Shown here piece by piece: positions 16,663-24,452 of a DNA stretch of 64,000 bases (position 1 is its first letter; each line of letters begins with the position of its first letter). The position numbers were made by a program, and so were the translations under genes. Below the pieces are notes generated by a model. It had not been told where the DNA came from. It searched no databases and was given only the letters and a program-made list of their open reading frames with translations. Source of the DNA: Mycobacterium aquaticum (lineage in GTDB: Bacteria > Actinomycetota > Actinomycetes > Mycobacteriales > Mycobacteriaceae); contig NZ_MVHF01000024.1 in assembly GCF_002086485.1 (NCBI RefSeq), positions 1-64,000 on the forward strand, given 5' to 3'.

Positions 16663-17206
16663 TCGGACTGGGGCTAATCATGTTGTCCGTCAAGGTCGAT
16701 CATGCCATGCACGGGCGTCGGCGCGGCTCAGAACAGAGCAATCCAGTTGCCTTGGAAAAAGCGGGATTTCGGCGCGCGCCCTGGAAAGAGACAGTCGCGC
16801 ACCTACCCTTCCGGGTGGCCACACCGACTCACATCGGCGTAATCCGCTGTGCGATGGGTTGTTTCCGACACGACGGCATGACCGGCAGACGAAGGGACCA
16901 TGGCGGACGATGTTGCGGTGACGGGCGCGGCTCATGACGACCCGACATCCGCCGGCGCCCAACATCACCGTACGAACCACCACACCCACTCACGACTGTT
17001 TGCTACGCACAGCGATTCGGACAGAGACGTGCGTTCAACCCCACCTGCAATTTTCCTGTGAGTTTGCTTGGCGTTTGCTTCTTGACCGAGCGTCTCCGAG
17101 CCTCCTAGCATGACAAACGCCTCCGTCCCGAGGGTCTGCACACCCGCAGTGGACACCGGCATCGAAGATGAAGCTGTCGCTGGGGGGGTACCGGCACAGC
17201 AACGGC
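16663..17206. other. Intergenic region between stress-protein gene and ESX-3 end
   Basis: About 540 bp with the presumed promoter of the stress-protein gene at its left end. One 53-codon open frame (16900-17061) has AAGGGA placed before its ATG and is His-rich, but it shows no family resemblance and its reality is doubtful. Nothing else is recognisable. Confidence 0.4.
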
Positions 17207-17236
17207 AAAGGCCGCGATCCTCAGATCGCGGCCTTT
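17207..17236. terminator. ESX-3 operon terminator stem-loop
   Basis: AAAGGCCGCGATC (17207-17219), a 4-base loop, and GATCGCGGCCTTT (17224-17236) form a perfect 13-bp hairpin 62 bp beyond the end of eccE3, the last ESX-3 gene. The tight loop, the G/C stem and the flanking A/T bases fit an intrinsic terminator for transcription running leftwards. Confidence 0.8.
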
Positions 17237-17298
17237 CCCTTTACCGGAAGTACCGGGCATACCCCCGGGTGTTTCACAGCAGTGAACAAACACGCCAC

Positions 17299-18228
17299 CT
17301 ACGCCGGGTGCGCCGCTTCCCGTGGAATGTCAGGTTCGATCACCGGACCCTCGAACAGCACGTCGAGCGCGTCGACCGGACGGCCGTAGAGTCGATCCGA
17401 TGACAGTGGACTCAGCGCCCGCAGGGCGGGGCGGTGCCGTCCCCGCTGCGGGGTGAGTCCCGGCACCGGGGCCTTGGCAGCGGGACGCTCGTCGGTGCGC
17501 ACCGCGCAGCCGACGACGAGCTGCGGCTGAGACGGGTCTCCGGTGAACTCCAGCACGGTCCAGGTCTGCCGCGCAGGCAGACCGCGCACCGCCGCGAGGG
17601 TGTCGGCCAGCGAGTCGGTGACCGCGACCCCATAGGCCGCGGTGAATCCCGATTCGTCCTTGACCCCGCGCCACGTCTCTTTTGCCGGGTCCGGCAGCGG
17701 GGTGTCCACACCGTCGACGGCGGTGACGGTCCAGCCGTTCTCGCGGAGATGGTCAGCCAGCCGACGTCCCACCACTTCAGCGGTGTCGCGCAACGGAATC
17801 CGCGATGAACGCGCCTGCAGCGCGGCCAGGTTGTCGGTCGCCGCCACGGTCAGGCTGATCCAACTACGCCGGGTGCCGCCGCCGTCACGATGGGTGATCC
17901 GCACCTTGTCGCACCGGATGCCGTAGCGGTTCAGGTAACTGACCACGATCGGCAGCTGCGCCTCGGCGGCGGGGTCGACCCGTAGCACGATGGTCTCCAC
18001 TGCGGCAGCAAACCCGCTGTCTCCCTTGTCCTTCGACAGGTTGCGCCACAGCATCGCCAGCTGTCGACCGATCCTGGTGGTCAGGAACAACCCGCCCCAC
18101 CAGGCGATCAGCACCAGGACCGCGGCGACCGAGACGCCGAGCACCCACCGTTCCACCGGGCTCTGCCAGGGGCGGGCCAACACGGCTGCCACGACGAACA
18201 GGGACGCCAACGCGAGTCGGGCGGTCAT
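17299..18228 (-). CDS. eccE3: ESX-3 component EccE3
   Basis: A 309-residue EccE-type protein. Two hydrophobic helices at the N-terminus (ARLALASLFVVAAVLA and VLGVSVAAVLVLIAWWGGLFL) anchor it in the membrane, followed by a large hydrophilic domain. EccE sits at the edge of the ESX core complex with EccB, EccC and EccD. It is the last gene of the locus, its start overlaps the mycP3 stop by four bases, and a terminator follows. The assignment rests on position and topology, as EccE proteins have few motifs. Confidence 0.88.
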   Translation of the reverse strand: MTARLALASLFVVAAVLARPWQSPVERWVLGVSVAAVLVLIAWWGGLFLTTRIGRQLAMLWRNLSKDKGDSGFAAAVETIVLRVDPAAEAQLPIVVSYLNRYGIRCDKVRITHRDGGGTRRSWISLTVAATDNLAALQARSSRIPLRDTAEVVGRRLADHLRENGWTVTAVDGVDTPLPDPAKETWRGVKDESGFTAAYGVAVTDSLADTLAAVRGLPARQTWTVLEFTGDPSQPQLVVGCAVRTDERPAAKAPVPGLTPQRGRHRPALRALSPLSSDRLYGRPVDALDVLFEGPVIEPDIPREAAHPA

Positions 18229-19598
18229 GTGATGTTGTCCTTCCGTCGGCGCGCCACCAGCGCGACCAGAGCTGCGATTGCCAGTACCGCAGTGCCTGCG
18301 AAGGCGACGGTGCGGGGAGTGTTGTCCCGCGGTGGGGGTTCTGTCGGCGCGGCAATGGATTTGGGGACCGGAGCCGCAGGCCCGTCGGCCGGGAGGTCAG
18401 CGACGTCCCAGGTGAGCGCGGCCACCGGGTCGACGCCACCGGCACCGGTCAGGTTCGACGGCGACCGGGCGGCACCTTGCGCGGTGGCGGTCAGACGATG
18501 TACCACCTGGCGAGCGGTCAAACCCGGGTACCTGCTGCGCACAAGCGCGGCGACCCCCGAGACATAGGCGCTCGCATAGCTGGTGCCGCTCAACGGGTTC
18601 AGCTTGTCCTGTTCGGTGTGCACGGCATTGGCCAGTCCGCCTCCTGGCGCATTGCTCACCGAGACCACGTTCTCCCCCGGCGCTGCGATACCCACCCACG
18701 GGCCGGCCATGGTGAAGCCGGACGGCTGGCCACCCGTCGTGAGCGATCCGACCGACAACACGTATGGCTGCCACCAGGACGGTATCGAAACCGACCCCAC
18801 CGCACCCCAGTTCCTGGGGTCGCCGGTGCCCGCAGTCGACAGCGGGTTCGATTCGCACGCAGACCCGGTGCTCACCCCGCCGCGGTTGTTGCCCGCGGCG
18901 GCGACGATCACTACGTCCTTCTCGACGGCCGCATACCGCAGTGCCGCACCGAGTTCTGTTTGATCGATGGGCTTGTCGGCGGGCAGGCAGGTGACCACCG
19001 AGATGTTGATGACGCGGGCGCCCAGATCGGCCGCCCGCACCACGGCCCGTGCGAGGCTCGCGACGTCGGCCGATGCGCGGACGACGGCATCGGTGCCCGG
19101 CGTGCGCGGAGCGAACCGTGGTGAGTTCTGCCGGATGGAGATCAGCCGCGCGGCCGGAGCCACGCCCGAAAATCCGTCGGCGCCAGGCTGTCCGGCGATC
19201 AGGCCGGCCACCGCCGTACCGTGCCCGTCACAGTCGGTGAGCCCGTCCGTCGACTCCACGTAGTCGCCGCCGGGTTCGACGTTGGGCAGCCGTGGCCCCG
19301 GCTGCACCCCGGTGTCGATCACGGCGACGGTCTGCCCCTCACCGCGGCTGTGCTGCCAGGCCCCGGAAAGATTGAGCGCCAATTGGTTTGCGCTGACCGC
19401 GCCCGGATCACTGCCGGGCAACACCGCGGTCGTGGTGCATGCGGTGCGCTGCATCATCGGTTGCAGCGGACCGGTGCTGCCCGGTGGTGGGCCGGCCTGC
19501 GGATCGACCACCGGCGGGCTGATGGCGCCCGCGGACGGGCACCCGCCCAGCGCCACCAGTGCGGCAACCGCTGTGACGCCGAAGTTCTTGCGGATCAC
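18225..19598 (-). CDS. mycP3: Mycosin-3 subtilisin-like protease
   Basis: A 457-residue membrane-anchored subtilase. The catalytic triad is visible: Asp95 in VAVIDTGVQP, His126 in DCDGHGTAVAG and Ser340 in LSGTSYASAYVSG, plus the oxyanion Asn in VAAAGNNRGG. An N-terminal export signal (ending ...VALGGC, which also resembles a lipobox) and a C-terminal helix (FAGTAVLAIAALVALVA) before RRRKDN place the protease domain in the periplasm. Mycosins are needed for stability of the ESX complex. The start is five bases from the eccD3 stop and the stop overlaps eccE3. Confidence 0.93.
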   Translation of the reverse strand: MIRKNFGVTAVAALVALGGCPSAGAISPPVVDPQAGPPPGSTGPLQPMMQRTACTTTAVLPGSDPGAVSANQLALNLSGAWQHSRGEGQTVAVIDTGVQPGPRLPNVEPGGDYVESTDGLTDCDGHGTAVAGLIAGQPGADGFSGVAPAARLISIRQNSPRFAPRTPGTDAVVRASADVASLARAVVRAADLGARVINISVVTCLPADKPIDQTELGAALRYAAVEKDVVIVAAAGNNRGGVSTGSACESNPLSTAGTGDPRNWGAVGSVSIPSWWQPYVLSVGSLTTGGQPSGFTMAGPWVGIAAPGENVVSVSNAPGGGLANAVHTEQDKLNPLSGTSYASAYVSGVAALVRSRYPGLTARQVVHRLTATAQGAARSPSNLTGAGGVDPVAALTWDVADLPADGPAAPVPKSIAAPTEPPPRDNTPRTVAFAGTAVLAIAALVALVARRRKDNIT

Positions 19599-19602
19599 TG
19601 CG

Positions 19603-21012
19603 TCACCTGTCGAGTACCAGGCTGAACAGCCCGACCAGATACGCCATCACCGGGATCAGCGAGGCATCGACACCGGTGGCCAAGAATCCGACCAGTCTGC
19701 GCATCGGCAGCGAGTACGTGTCCGGCGACACGACGCGTGGACTGACCGCGGCCACCGCCCAGGCCAGCACGAGCCCGGCAAGCGCTGCGAGCGCCCACCA
19801 CGCCGCCTGGTGCCGGCCCTGGACCGCGAAGGCCGCCAACAACACAACGGCCAGCAGGTACGAGTGCCCGAGCAGCCAGGCCTTGCATCCCGCGGAATCC
19901 CAGATGCGGGCTCGCAGCGCGGCCCCGACCGCAGCCGCACCGACGACGTACCAGGCCCACGGCGACGCCGACGGTGCTGCCACAAGAGACAGGGATCCGG
20001 TCACGCCGAGCAACACGCCCGCGGCGACAACGCCGGTCTGGTGCGACTGGCTCACCCGGACCCGACGCGGCAGGTCGGCCAGCACCGACACCGGCAATGC
20101 CGAGGGAGTGGGGTCACCGGGCGCCGGAATAACCGGAAGCGGGAACCGTGCCCACATGGCCGACAGCTGCGGAGCCTGCACTGTCACCACAAGGCCGACG
20201 AGCACCAGCGCACAGCCGAGAAGAGTGGGTGAAAGTTCCCACAACGACGCCGCACCCGCGGCCAGCAGCACACCAACCCCGGTGACCGCGACGGCCGTGA
20301 ACACCGCGATACCGCGATCGTCGGGCGAGCCCGCCATGCTGACGAGCGCCCATGCGGCGACACCGGCAGCGGCCAGAACCACACTGGGTGCGCCGAAGCC
20401 GCCCGGTACCGCAAGAGCCAGGGCAGCGCCGACGGGAAGCAGCGCGGTCACCGACAGGACGGTCGAAAGCACCGGTGCGTGACCGCGGGTGAACAGCGCA
20501 GCCAGCACGGTGCCCACGGCGATGCCCGCCACCACGGCCAGGCCAAGCCACTGCCCGGTGCCGATGCGTTGGGCCACAGCCAGACCCGTTCCGACCAGGA
20601 TCAGCCCGATCACTGCCAGCATCGCGCCGCGCGCGATATGTGCAGGGCCCCAGGGCCGTCGGCGCGATTCGGAGAAGATGACCGCGGCGTCTGCGATGTC
20701 CTCGACGATGCGCGGCGCCGGCGGCCCGGCGGGAACCGATTGCAGCGCAAGCAGATCGCCATCGGCGACGCCGACCGTGTCGAGGGTGGCGTCGAGACTG
20801 AAGGGCGCCCCGCCCACCGGAGCCAAGCTCAGGCGCACCGGTTCCGGAACCTCAGCATCCTCGCTCGCGGGCAGGACGATCCGTTGGACCGCGGGCAGAA
20901 TTTCGCGCAGCGGCAGCTCCGACGGCAGCGCCATCTCGGTCAGCCGACCACCGTCGTCTCCGGAGGCCAGCACGGCCACCCGGACAATCGGCATCACAGT
21001 GTTGTCGGGCAT
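19603..21012 (-). CDS. eccD3: ESX-3 membrane channel component EccD3
   Basis: A 469-residue integral membrane protein. Residues about 6-95 form the ubiquitin-like cytoplasmic domain (IVRVAVLASGDDGGRLTEMALP...), followed by about eleven hydrophobic helices, the standard EccD plan. EccD dimers line the inner-membrane part of the ESX translocon. ATG 21012 (PDNTVMPIVRV) is chosen because sequence ahead of it in the same frame is unrelated to the family. It overlaps the end of espG3 by 19 bp, consistent with coupled translation. Confidence 0.92.
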   Translation of the reverse strand: MPDNTVMPIVRVAVLASGDDGGRLTEMALPSELPLREILPAVQRIVLPASEDAEVPEPVRLSLAPVGGAPFSLDATLDTVGVADGDLLALQSVPAGPPAPRIVEDIADAAVIFSESRRRPWGPAHIARGAMLAVIGLILVGTGLAVAQRIGTGQWLGLAVVAGIAVGTVLAALFTRGHAPVLSTVLSVTALLPVGAALALAVPGGFGAPSVVLAAAGVAAWALVSMAGSPDDRGIAVFTAVAVTGVGVLLAAGAASLWELSPTLLGCALVLVGLVVTVQAPQLSAMWARFPLPVIPAPGDPTPSALPVSVLADLPRRVRVSQSHQTGVVAAGVLLGVTGSLSLVAAPSASPWAWYVVGAAAVGAALRARIWDSAGCKAWLLGHSYLLAVVLLAAFAVQGRHQAAWWALAALAGLVLAWAVAAVSPRVVSPDTYSLPMRRLVGFLATGVDASLIPVMAYLVGLFSLVLDR

Positions 21013-21878
21013 TCGTTCTCTCTGGGTCTTTCTCGATAGGTTGGCGCGGCTTCGTCGAAGTCGCGGGTCAGCGGATGGTCGGGGAACCAGCGCCCGCTGG
21101 GCAGCGCCGCGGTCAGCCGTTCGACCGCCACCGCGATCGCATCGGCGCTGCCCGCGGTGAACGTCGAAATCCATTCCCCATCAAATGCTTTGGTCGGAGC
21201 AACGAGGATACGGCCGGCGCTGCTGTCGACGATGCTCACCCCCACGTCGGTGGTCACTCGGTGGCCGTCGCGGTGCTCACCCGCGACGATCTCTGCATAG
21301 GTACGTCGGCCTTCGAACACCGCCTGGACCACGGCGTGCGCCGAGGCTGGGATCCCCAGGAATCCCAGCACCTCGGCCAGCGGCGTACCGGAGCGGATCT
21401 GCTCGTCGGCACGGGCACCCGCTGCGACAGGCATCGCGAACTCATCGAAGATCGCCGGTTTGCGGTGTGACAGTCCGGCGGTCAGCACCGGCACCAACGC
21501 GTGCGGATGGCTGATGTCGAGCTCGGTGAAGGTGACCAGCTGCGCGTTGCGCAGCACCACGACACTGCGACCGTCGCGCCTTGCGACGATACCGCGCAGC
21601 AGGTCACCCGGACCGGAGACGAACCTCAGCTCGAGCCACTGGACCGGCCGACAGGCCAACCGAACCCATTCGGCCACTTCGGTTCTGATCTCGCCACCGA
21701 CACTCAGCACACCCATCCGGGTCAGCTCGGCGGTCCGCTCGGCGACGAAGGCCGCGCGCTGCGCCGGGTCGCTGTAGGGCGGCGTGATCGCCAATACCCA
21801 GGGGTACGCCCCGGCGCCGAGCGCGTCGGCGAGATACCAGGCCTGATCGGTGGTCAGTTCGACGGCGTTAGCGACCAC
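20994..21878 (-). CDS. espG3: ESX-3 PE/PPE chaperone EspG3
   Basis: A 294-residue EspG-family protein. It opens with NAVELTTDQAWYLADALGAG and contains the well-conserved VSGPGDLLRGIVARR and AFDGEWISTFTAGSADAI segments I associate with EspG3. This cytosolic chaperone binds the tip of PPE proteins of its own system, here PE5/PPE4, and delivers them to EccC3. The start is GTG 21878, 24 bp after the esxH stop. The 3' end overlaps eccD3. Confidence 0.92.
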   Translation of the reverse strand: MVANAVELTTDQAWYLADALGAGAYPWVLAITPPYSDPAQRAAFVAERTAELTRMGVLSVGGEIRTEVAEWVRLACRPVQWLELRFVSGPGDLLRGIVARRDGRSVVVLRNAQLVTFTELDISHPHALVPVLTAGLSHRKPAIFDEFAMPVAAGARADEQIRSGTPLAEVLGFLGIPASAHAVVQAVFEGRRTYAEIVAGEHRDGHRVTTDVGVSIVDSSAGRILVAPTKAFDGEWISTFTAGSADAIAVAVERLTAALPSGRWFPDHPLTRDFDEAAPTYRERPRENECPTTL

Positions 21879-21902
21879 TGGACATGCACCGGTGGCCGGG
21901 CA

Positions 21903-22190
21903 TCAGCCCCACTTGGCGCCCTCGGCCTGATCGCGTGCACTCATCGACATGGTGTTCATCTCGTGGGTGCTGGCCATCGACCGGTAGGCATGAACCAGCT
22001 CCTCCATGGCCTGATTCCACTGGGCCTGCCAGGCCTGGTAGGTCATCCCGGTGTCGCCCTGCCAGGCGCTGGCCAAAGCGGCCTGCTCGCTGGCGATGTC
22101 GGCACCGACGGCGTGCAGGGCGCCCGAGTAGCCGGTCATCTCGCTGGAGTGCGCGAGCATCGCCGGGTAGTTGTACATGATCTGCGACAT
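21903..22190 (-). CDS. esxH: ESX-3 secreted protein EsxH (TB10.4-like)
   Basis: A 95-residue WXG100 protein, with the WQG turn in SAWQGDTG between two helices. It forms a heterodimer with EsxG and is exported by ESX-3 to support iron acquisition. ATG 22190 follows AGGAG. Of the zinc ligands described for M. tuberculosis EsxH, His14, His76 and Glu77 are present, but position 70 is Arg, not His, while a new His lies at position 67, one helical turn away. Otherwise the match to TB10.4 is close (MSQIMYNYPAML start, YQAWQAQWNQAME core). Confidence 0.95.
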   Translation of the reverse strand: MSQIMYNYPAMLAHSSEMTGYSGALHAVGADIASEQAALASAWQGDTGMTYQAWQAQWNQAMEELVHAYRSMASTHEMNTMSMSARDQAEGAKWG

Positions 22191-22221
22191 GAAAACTCCT
22201 GTGTCTCTTCGGCTTGGGTGA

Positions 22222-22515
22222 TCAGACGGAGGTGTAGGTGCTCGCGGCCGCGGCGTCCTGCGCAACGTAGGTGCTCGCGGCATCGCCGAGGTTCAGCTGT
22301 GCGACATCCAGCAGGGCGTTGACCTTGGCGGAGACCTCGACGAACCGGGCATGCGCGGCCTGGAACGCCGCCGATGCCTCACCCATGTGAAATGCCTGGG
22401 CGGACATGGCCGCCTGCTCGGCCTGGGCCATGGTGGTGCGCATCAGCGCGGCTTTGGCACCGAAGGCGGCCTCGGAGGCGACCAGCTGGGGAATGTGAGC
22501 GTCCAACAGACTCAT
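22222..22515 (-). CDS. esxG: ESX-3 secreted protein EsxG
   Basis: A 97-residue partner of EsxH. It starts MSLLDAHIPQLVASEAAF and shows the EQAAMSAQAFHMGEASAAFQAAHARF helix-turn-helix of EsxG (the turn lacks a classical WXG, as usual for EsxG). The C-terminal YVAQD fits the YxxxD/E export signal recognised by type VII systems, so the pair is targeted through this chain. ATG 22515 has AAAGGA upstream. The gap to esxH is 31 bp. Confidence 0.95.
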   Translation of the reverse strand: MSLLDAHIPQLVASEAAFGAKAALMRTTMAQAEQAAMSAQAFHMGEASAAFQAAHARFVEVSAKVNALLDVAQLNLGDAASTYVAQDAAAASTYTSV

Positions 22516-22570
22516 TGAGAATCCTTTCGTGATGGTGAGTGGTGGGTCAGTACGTGCGAGTGCGGTGTGC

Positions 22571-24139
22571 TCAGGGGCGCGGACCTCCCTCCGGGGTGTC
22601 CGGGGCGTCGCCGGGCTCCCAGCTGCCCGGCAGCATGGGCGCGACGGGTCCGTCGCCGAGCCCCGAAGCGTCGGAGGCCAGCGTGGTCAGCCCGCCGGCG
22701 ACGGCATCGGATCTCGTTGCGGTGCCGGTGAATCCCATCTGTCCTGCGCCTCGCGTTGAGGCACTCACCGACGGCTCGCGCCGCGGTTCTGGACCCGGGC
22801 CCGGCTCCTCGTAGTCCATGTAGGCGTCCGCGTAGCCGAAGTCCTCGAGTTCCGCGGCCCGCTTGCGCCGACGCTTACGCCGTGCCGCCACCGAAGCGGC
22901 GACTCCTGAGGCGGCGGCCGGGATGCCCGACGCCGGTGCCTGGGCGCTGGTCTTGTCGCGCAACGTCGGGGTGAATCCTTCACCCGGGTCACCACCGGCC
23001 ACGGCGTACATCGCCGGCGGCGCGGCCGCACCCGCGGGAGCCGCCGGAGCGCTTGCGGCCGACGCGGCACCGCCTGGTGCACCGGCGGCGCCGGTGGCGG
23101 CACCGCCACCGGACGGCACACCGGCCAGGCTGTACACGTTCGGCTGTTCCGCTCGGGGCTGGGTCGCGTCTTGCGGCGCCTCCTCGGGCGCGACCTCTGG
23201 TTCCGGCTGCATGACGTGATCGATCAGCAGCACCAGCCCGGTGATCCCGAGCGCCGCCAGCGCCGGGATCAGGAACGGCGACGCCAGGATCATGCCCCAT
23301 GTCGGCCAGCCCACCAGGTTGAAGAACACCTGGTAGGCGACCGCGAACAGGAACGGCCCCCAGGTGGTCAGAGCACCCGACGGGTTGGTCAGGAAATCGG
23401 TGATGAGTTTCCCGAGGTTGCCGATGGGGTCTTTGAGGAAGTCGATGATCTCCTGCAGGCCCGGAACATTCTTGAGGTACTGCTCGAGCAGATCGGACAG
23501 CCAGTCGGAAATGCTCAGGGACGAACCGGAATCGCCGGCCTGGGCCTGGGTGGCCAACTGCTGTGCCGTCGCGGCGGCATCACCGGCCTCCCCCACCCCC
23601 GGTGCCAAGAGCACCGGTGCCGGCGTACTGGTCGGCACGGCCGCGACCGCGGCACCCAACACCGCCTCGTAGGTACTCATGGTGGTGGCGGCCTGGATCC
23701 ACATCCTGGCGTAGTCCGCCTCGTTGACGGCGATGGGAATCGTGTTGATACCGAAGAAGTTCGTCGCGATCAGCACGCCGTGGACCACGTGGTTGAGTGC
23801 CAGTTCGGGCAGGGTCGGCATGGCCGCCAACGCGGTGGTGTACGCCGCGGCGGCTGTCTCGTGCTGCACCGCAACGGCGGCGCTGTTCGCGCTCTGCTGC
23901 GCCAGCCATGCCAGATACGGCCCGTGCGCGGCGGCATACTGCTCGGAGCTCGGCCCCTCCCATGCGCCGGCCTGCACGGCGCTCAGCACACTGGTGAGTT
24001 CAGCTGCTGCAGAGGCATATTCAGCGCTCAGCGCCTGCCATGCCCCCGCGGCGGCCAGCAACGGCCCGGGACCAGGACCGCTGGAAAGCAGCGCCGAGTG
24101 GGCCTCGGGTGGCAGGGCCATCCACACGGGGGCTGTCAT
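22571..24139 (-). CDS. PPE family protein (PPE4 orthologue)
   Basis: A 522-residue PPE protein. The N-terminal ~180 residues are the PPE domain (MALPPEAHSALLSSGPGPGP, with GAWEGPSSEQY as the WxG-like turn). Beyond it lies a strongly hydrophobic part (FLFAVAYQVFFNLVGWPTWG... and ALAALGITGLVLLI, about residues 270-310), then an Ala/Gly/Pro-rich region with a basic RRKRRRKRA cluster. It pairs with PE5 from the adjacent gene, binds EspG3 and is exported by ESX-3. In M. tuberculosis PPE4 (Rv0286) is linked to siderophore-iron use. The start is one base after the PE5 stop. Confidence 0.9.
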   Translation of the reverse strand: MTAPVWMALPPEAHSALLSSGPGPGPLLAAAGAWQALSAEYASAAAELTSVLSAVQAGAWEGPSSEQYAAAHGPYLAWLAQQSANSAAVAVQHETAAAAYTTALAAMPTLPELALNHVVHGVLIATNFFGINTIPIAVNEADYARMWIQAATTMSTYEAVLGAAVAAVPTSTPAPVLLAPGVGEAGDAAATAQQLATQAQAGDSGSSLSISDWLSDLLEQYLKNVPGLQEIIDFLKDPIGNLGKLITDFLTNPSGALTTWGPFLFAVAYQVFFNLVGWPTWGMILASPFLIPALAALGITGLVLLIDHVMQPEPEVAPEEAPQDATQPRAEQPNVYSLAGVPSGGGAATGAAGAPGGAASAASAPAAPAGAAAPPAMYAVAGGDPGEGFTPTLRDKTSAQAPASGIPAAASGVAASVAARRKRRRKRAAELEDFGYADAYMDYEEPGPGPEPRREPSVSASTRGAGQMGFTGTATRSDAVAGGLTTLASDASGLGDGPVAPMLPGSWEPGDAPDTPEGGPRP

Positions 24140-24140
24140 C

Positions 24141-24452
24141 TCAGATACCGCGGGCGATCAGGTAGGACGACGCCGCCATCGCGTCACCGGTCGCATAGCT
24201 CGCACCGGACTCGCCGACACCGACACCGGAGCGGCCGAGCTCCTCGACACCGTGGGCCGCGACCGCGTTGTGCTGGGCGCCGTGGGCGCTGAAACCTGTT
24301 GCGGTCAAGAGTGAGACGGGGTCGGCGGCAGGCGGAACCACCGCGGAGACCACCGGTGCGGCGGCGGCGTGGGCAGCGGCCAGCCGCGCGGTCAGTGCCT
24401 CCACGGCCGAACCGGCCGCGGTCAACCCTTCCGGGATTACCCGCAATGTCAT
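24141..24452 (-). CDS. PE family protein (PE5 orthologue)
   Basis: A 103-residue PE-domain-only protein. It has the PE motif at the N-terminus (RVIPEGL, residues 4-10), two long helices, and the YxxxD/E secretion signal YATGD near the C-terminus. It forms a heterodimer with the PPE4-like protein encoded one base downstream. Its ATG overlaps the eccC3 stop by four bases, so translation is coupled to the core secretion genes. Length is the usual size of a minimal PE protein, without a PGRS tail. Confidence 0.92.
   Translation of the reverse strand: MTLRVIPEGLTAAGSAVEALTARLAAAHAAAAPVVSAVVPPAADPVSLLTATGFSAHGAQHNAVAAHGVEELGRSGVGVGESGASYATGDAMAASSYLIARGI

Noticed and set aside
16900..17061. A 53-codon His-rich frame with AAGGGA upstream
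   Set aside because: No resemblance to any family and no conserved features. A ribosome-site match alone is weak evidence in this genome.
17110..17403. A 97-codon frame running into the end of eccE3
   Set aside because: It crosses the ESX-3 terminator hairpin and the antisense of eccE3, and its sequence is low in hydrophobic residues and without motifs.
21013..21174. Longer eccD3 start 54 codons upstream
   Set aside because: The extra residues are Arg-rich, antisense-like in composition and lie within espG3. The ubiquitin-like domain begins right after ATG 21012.
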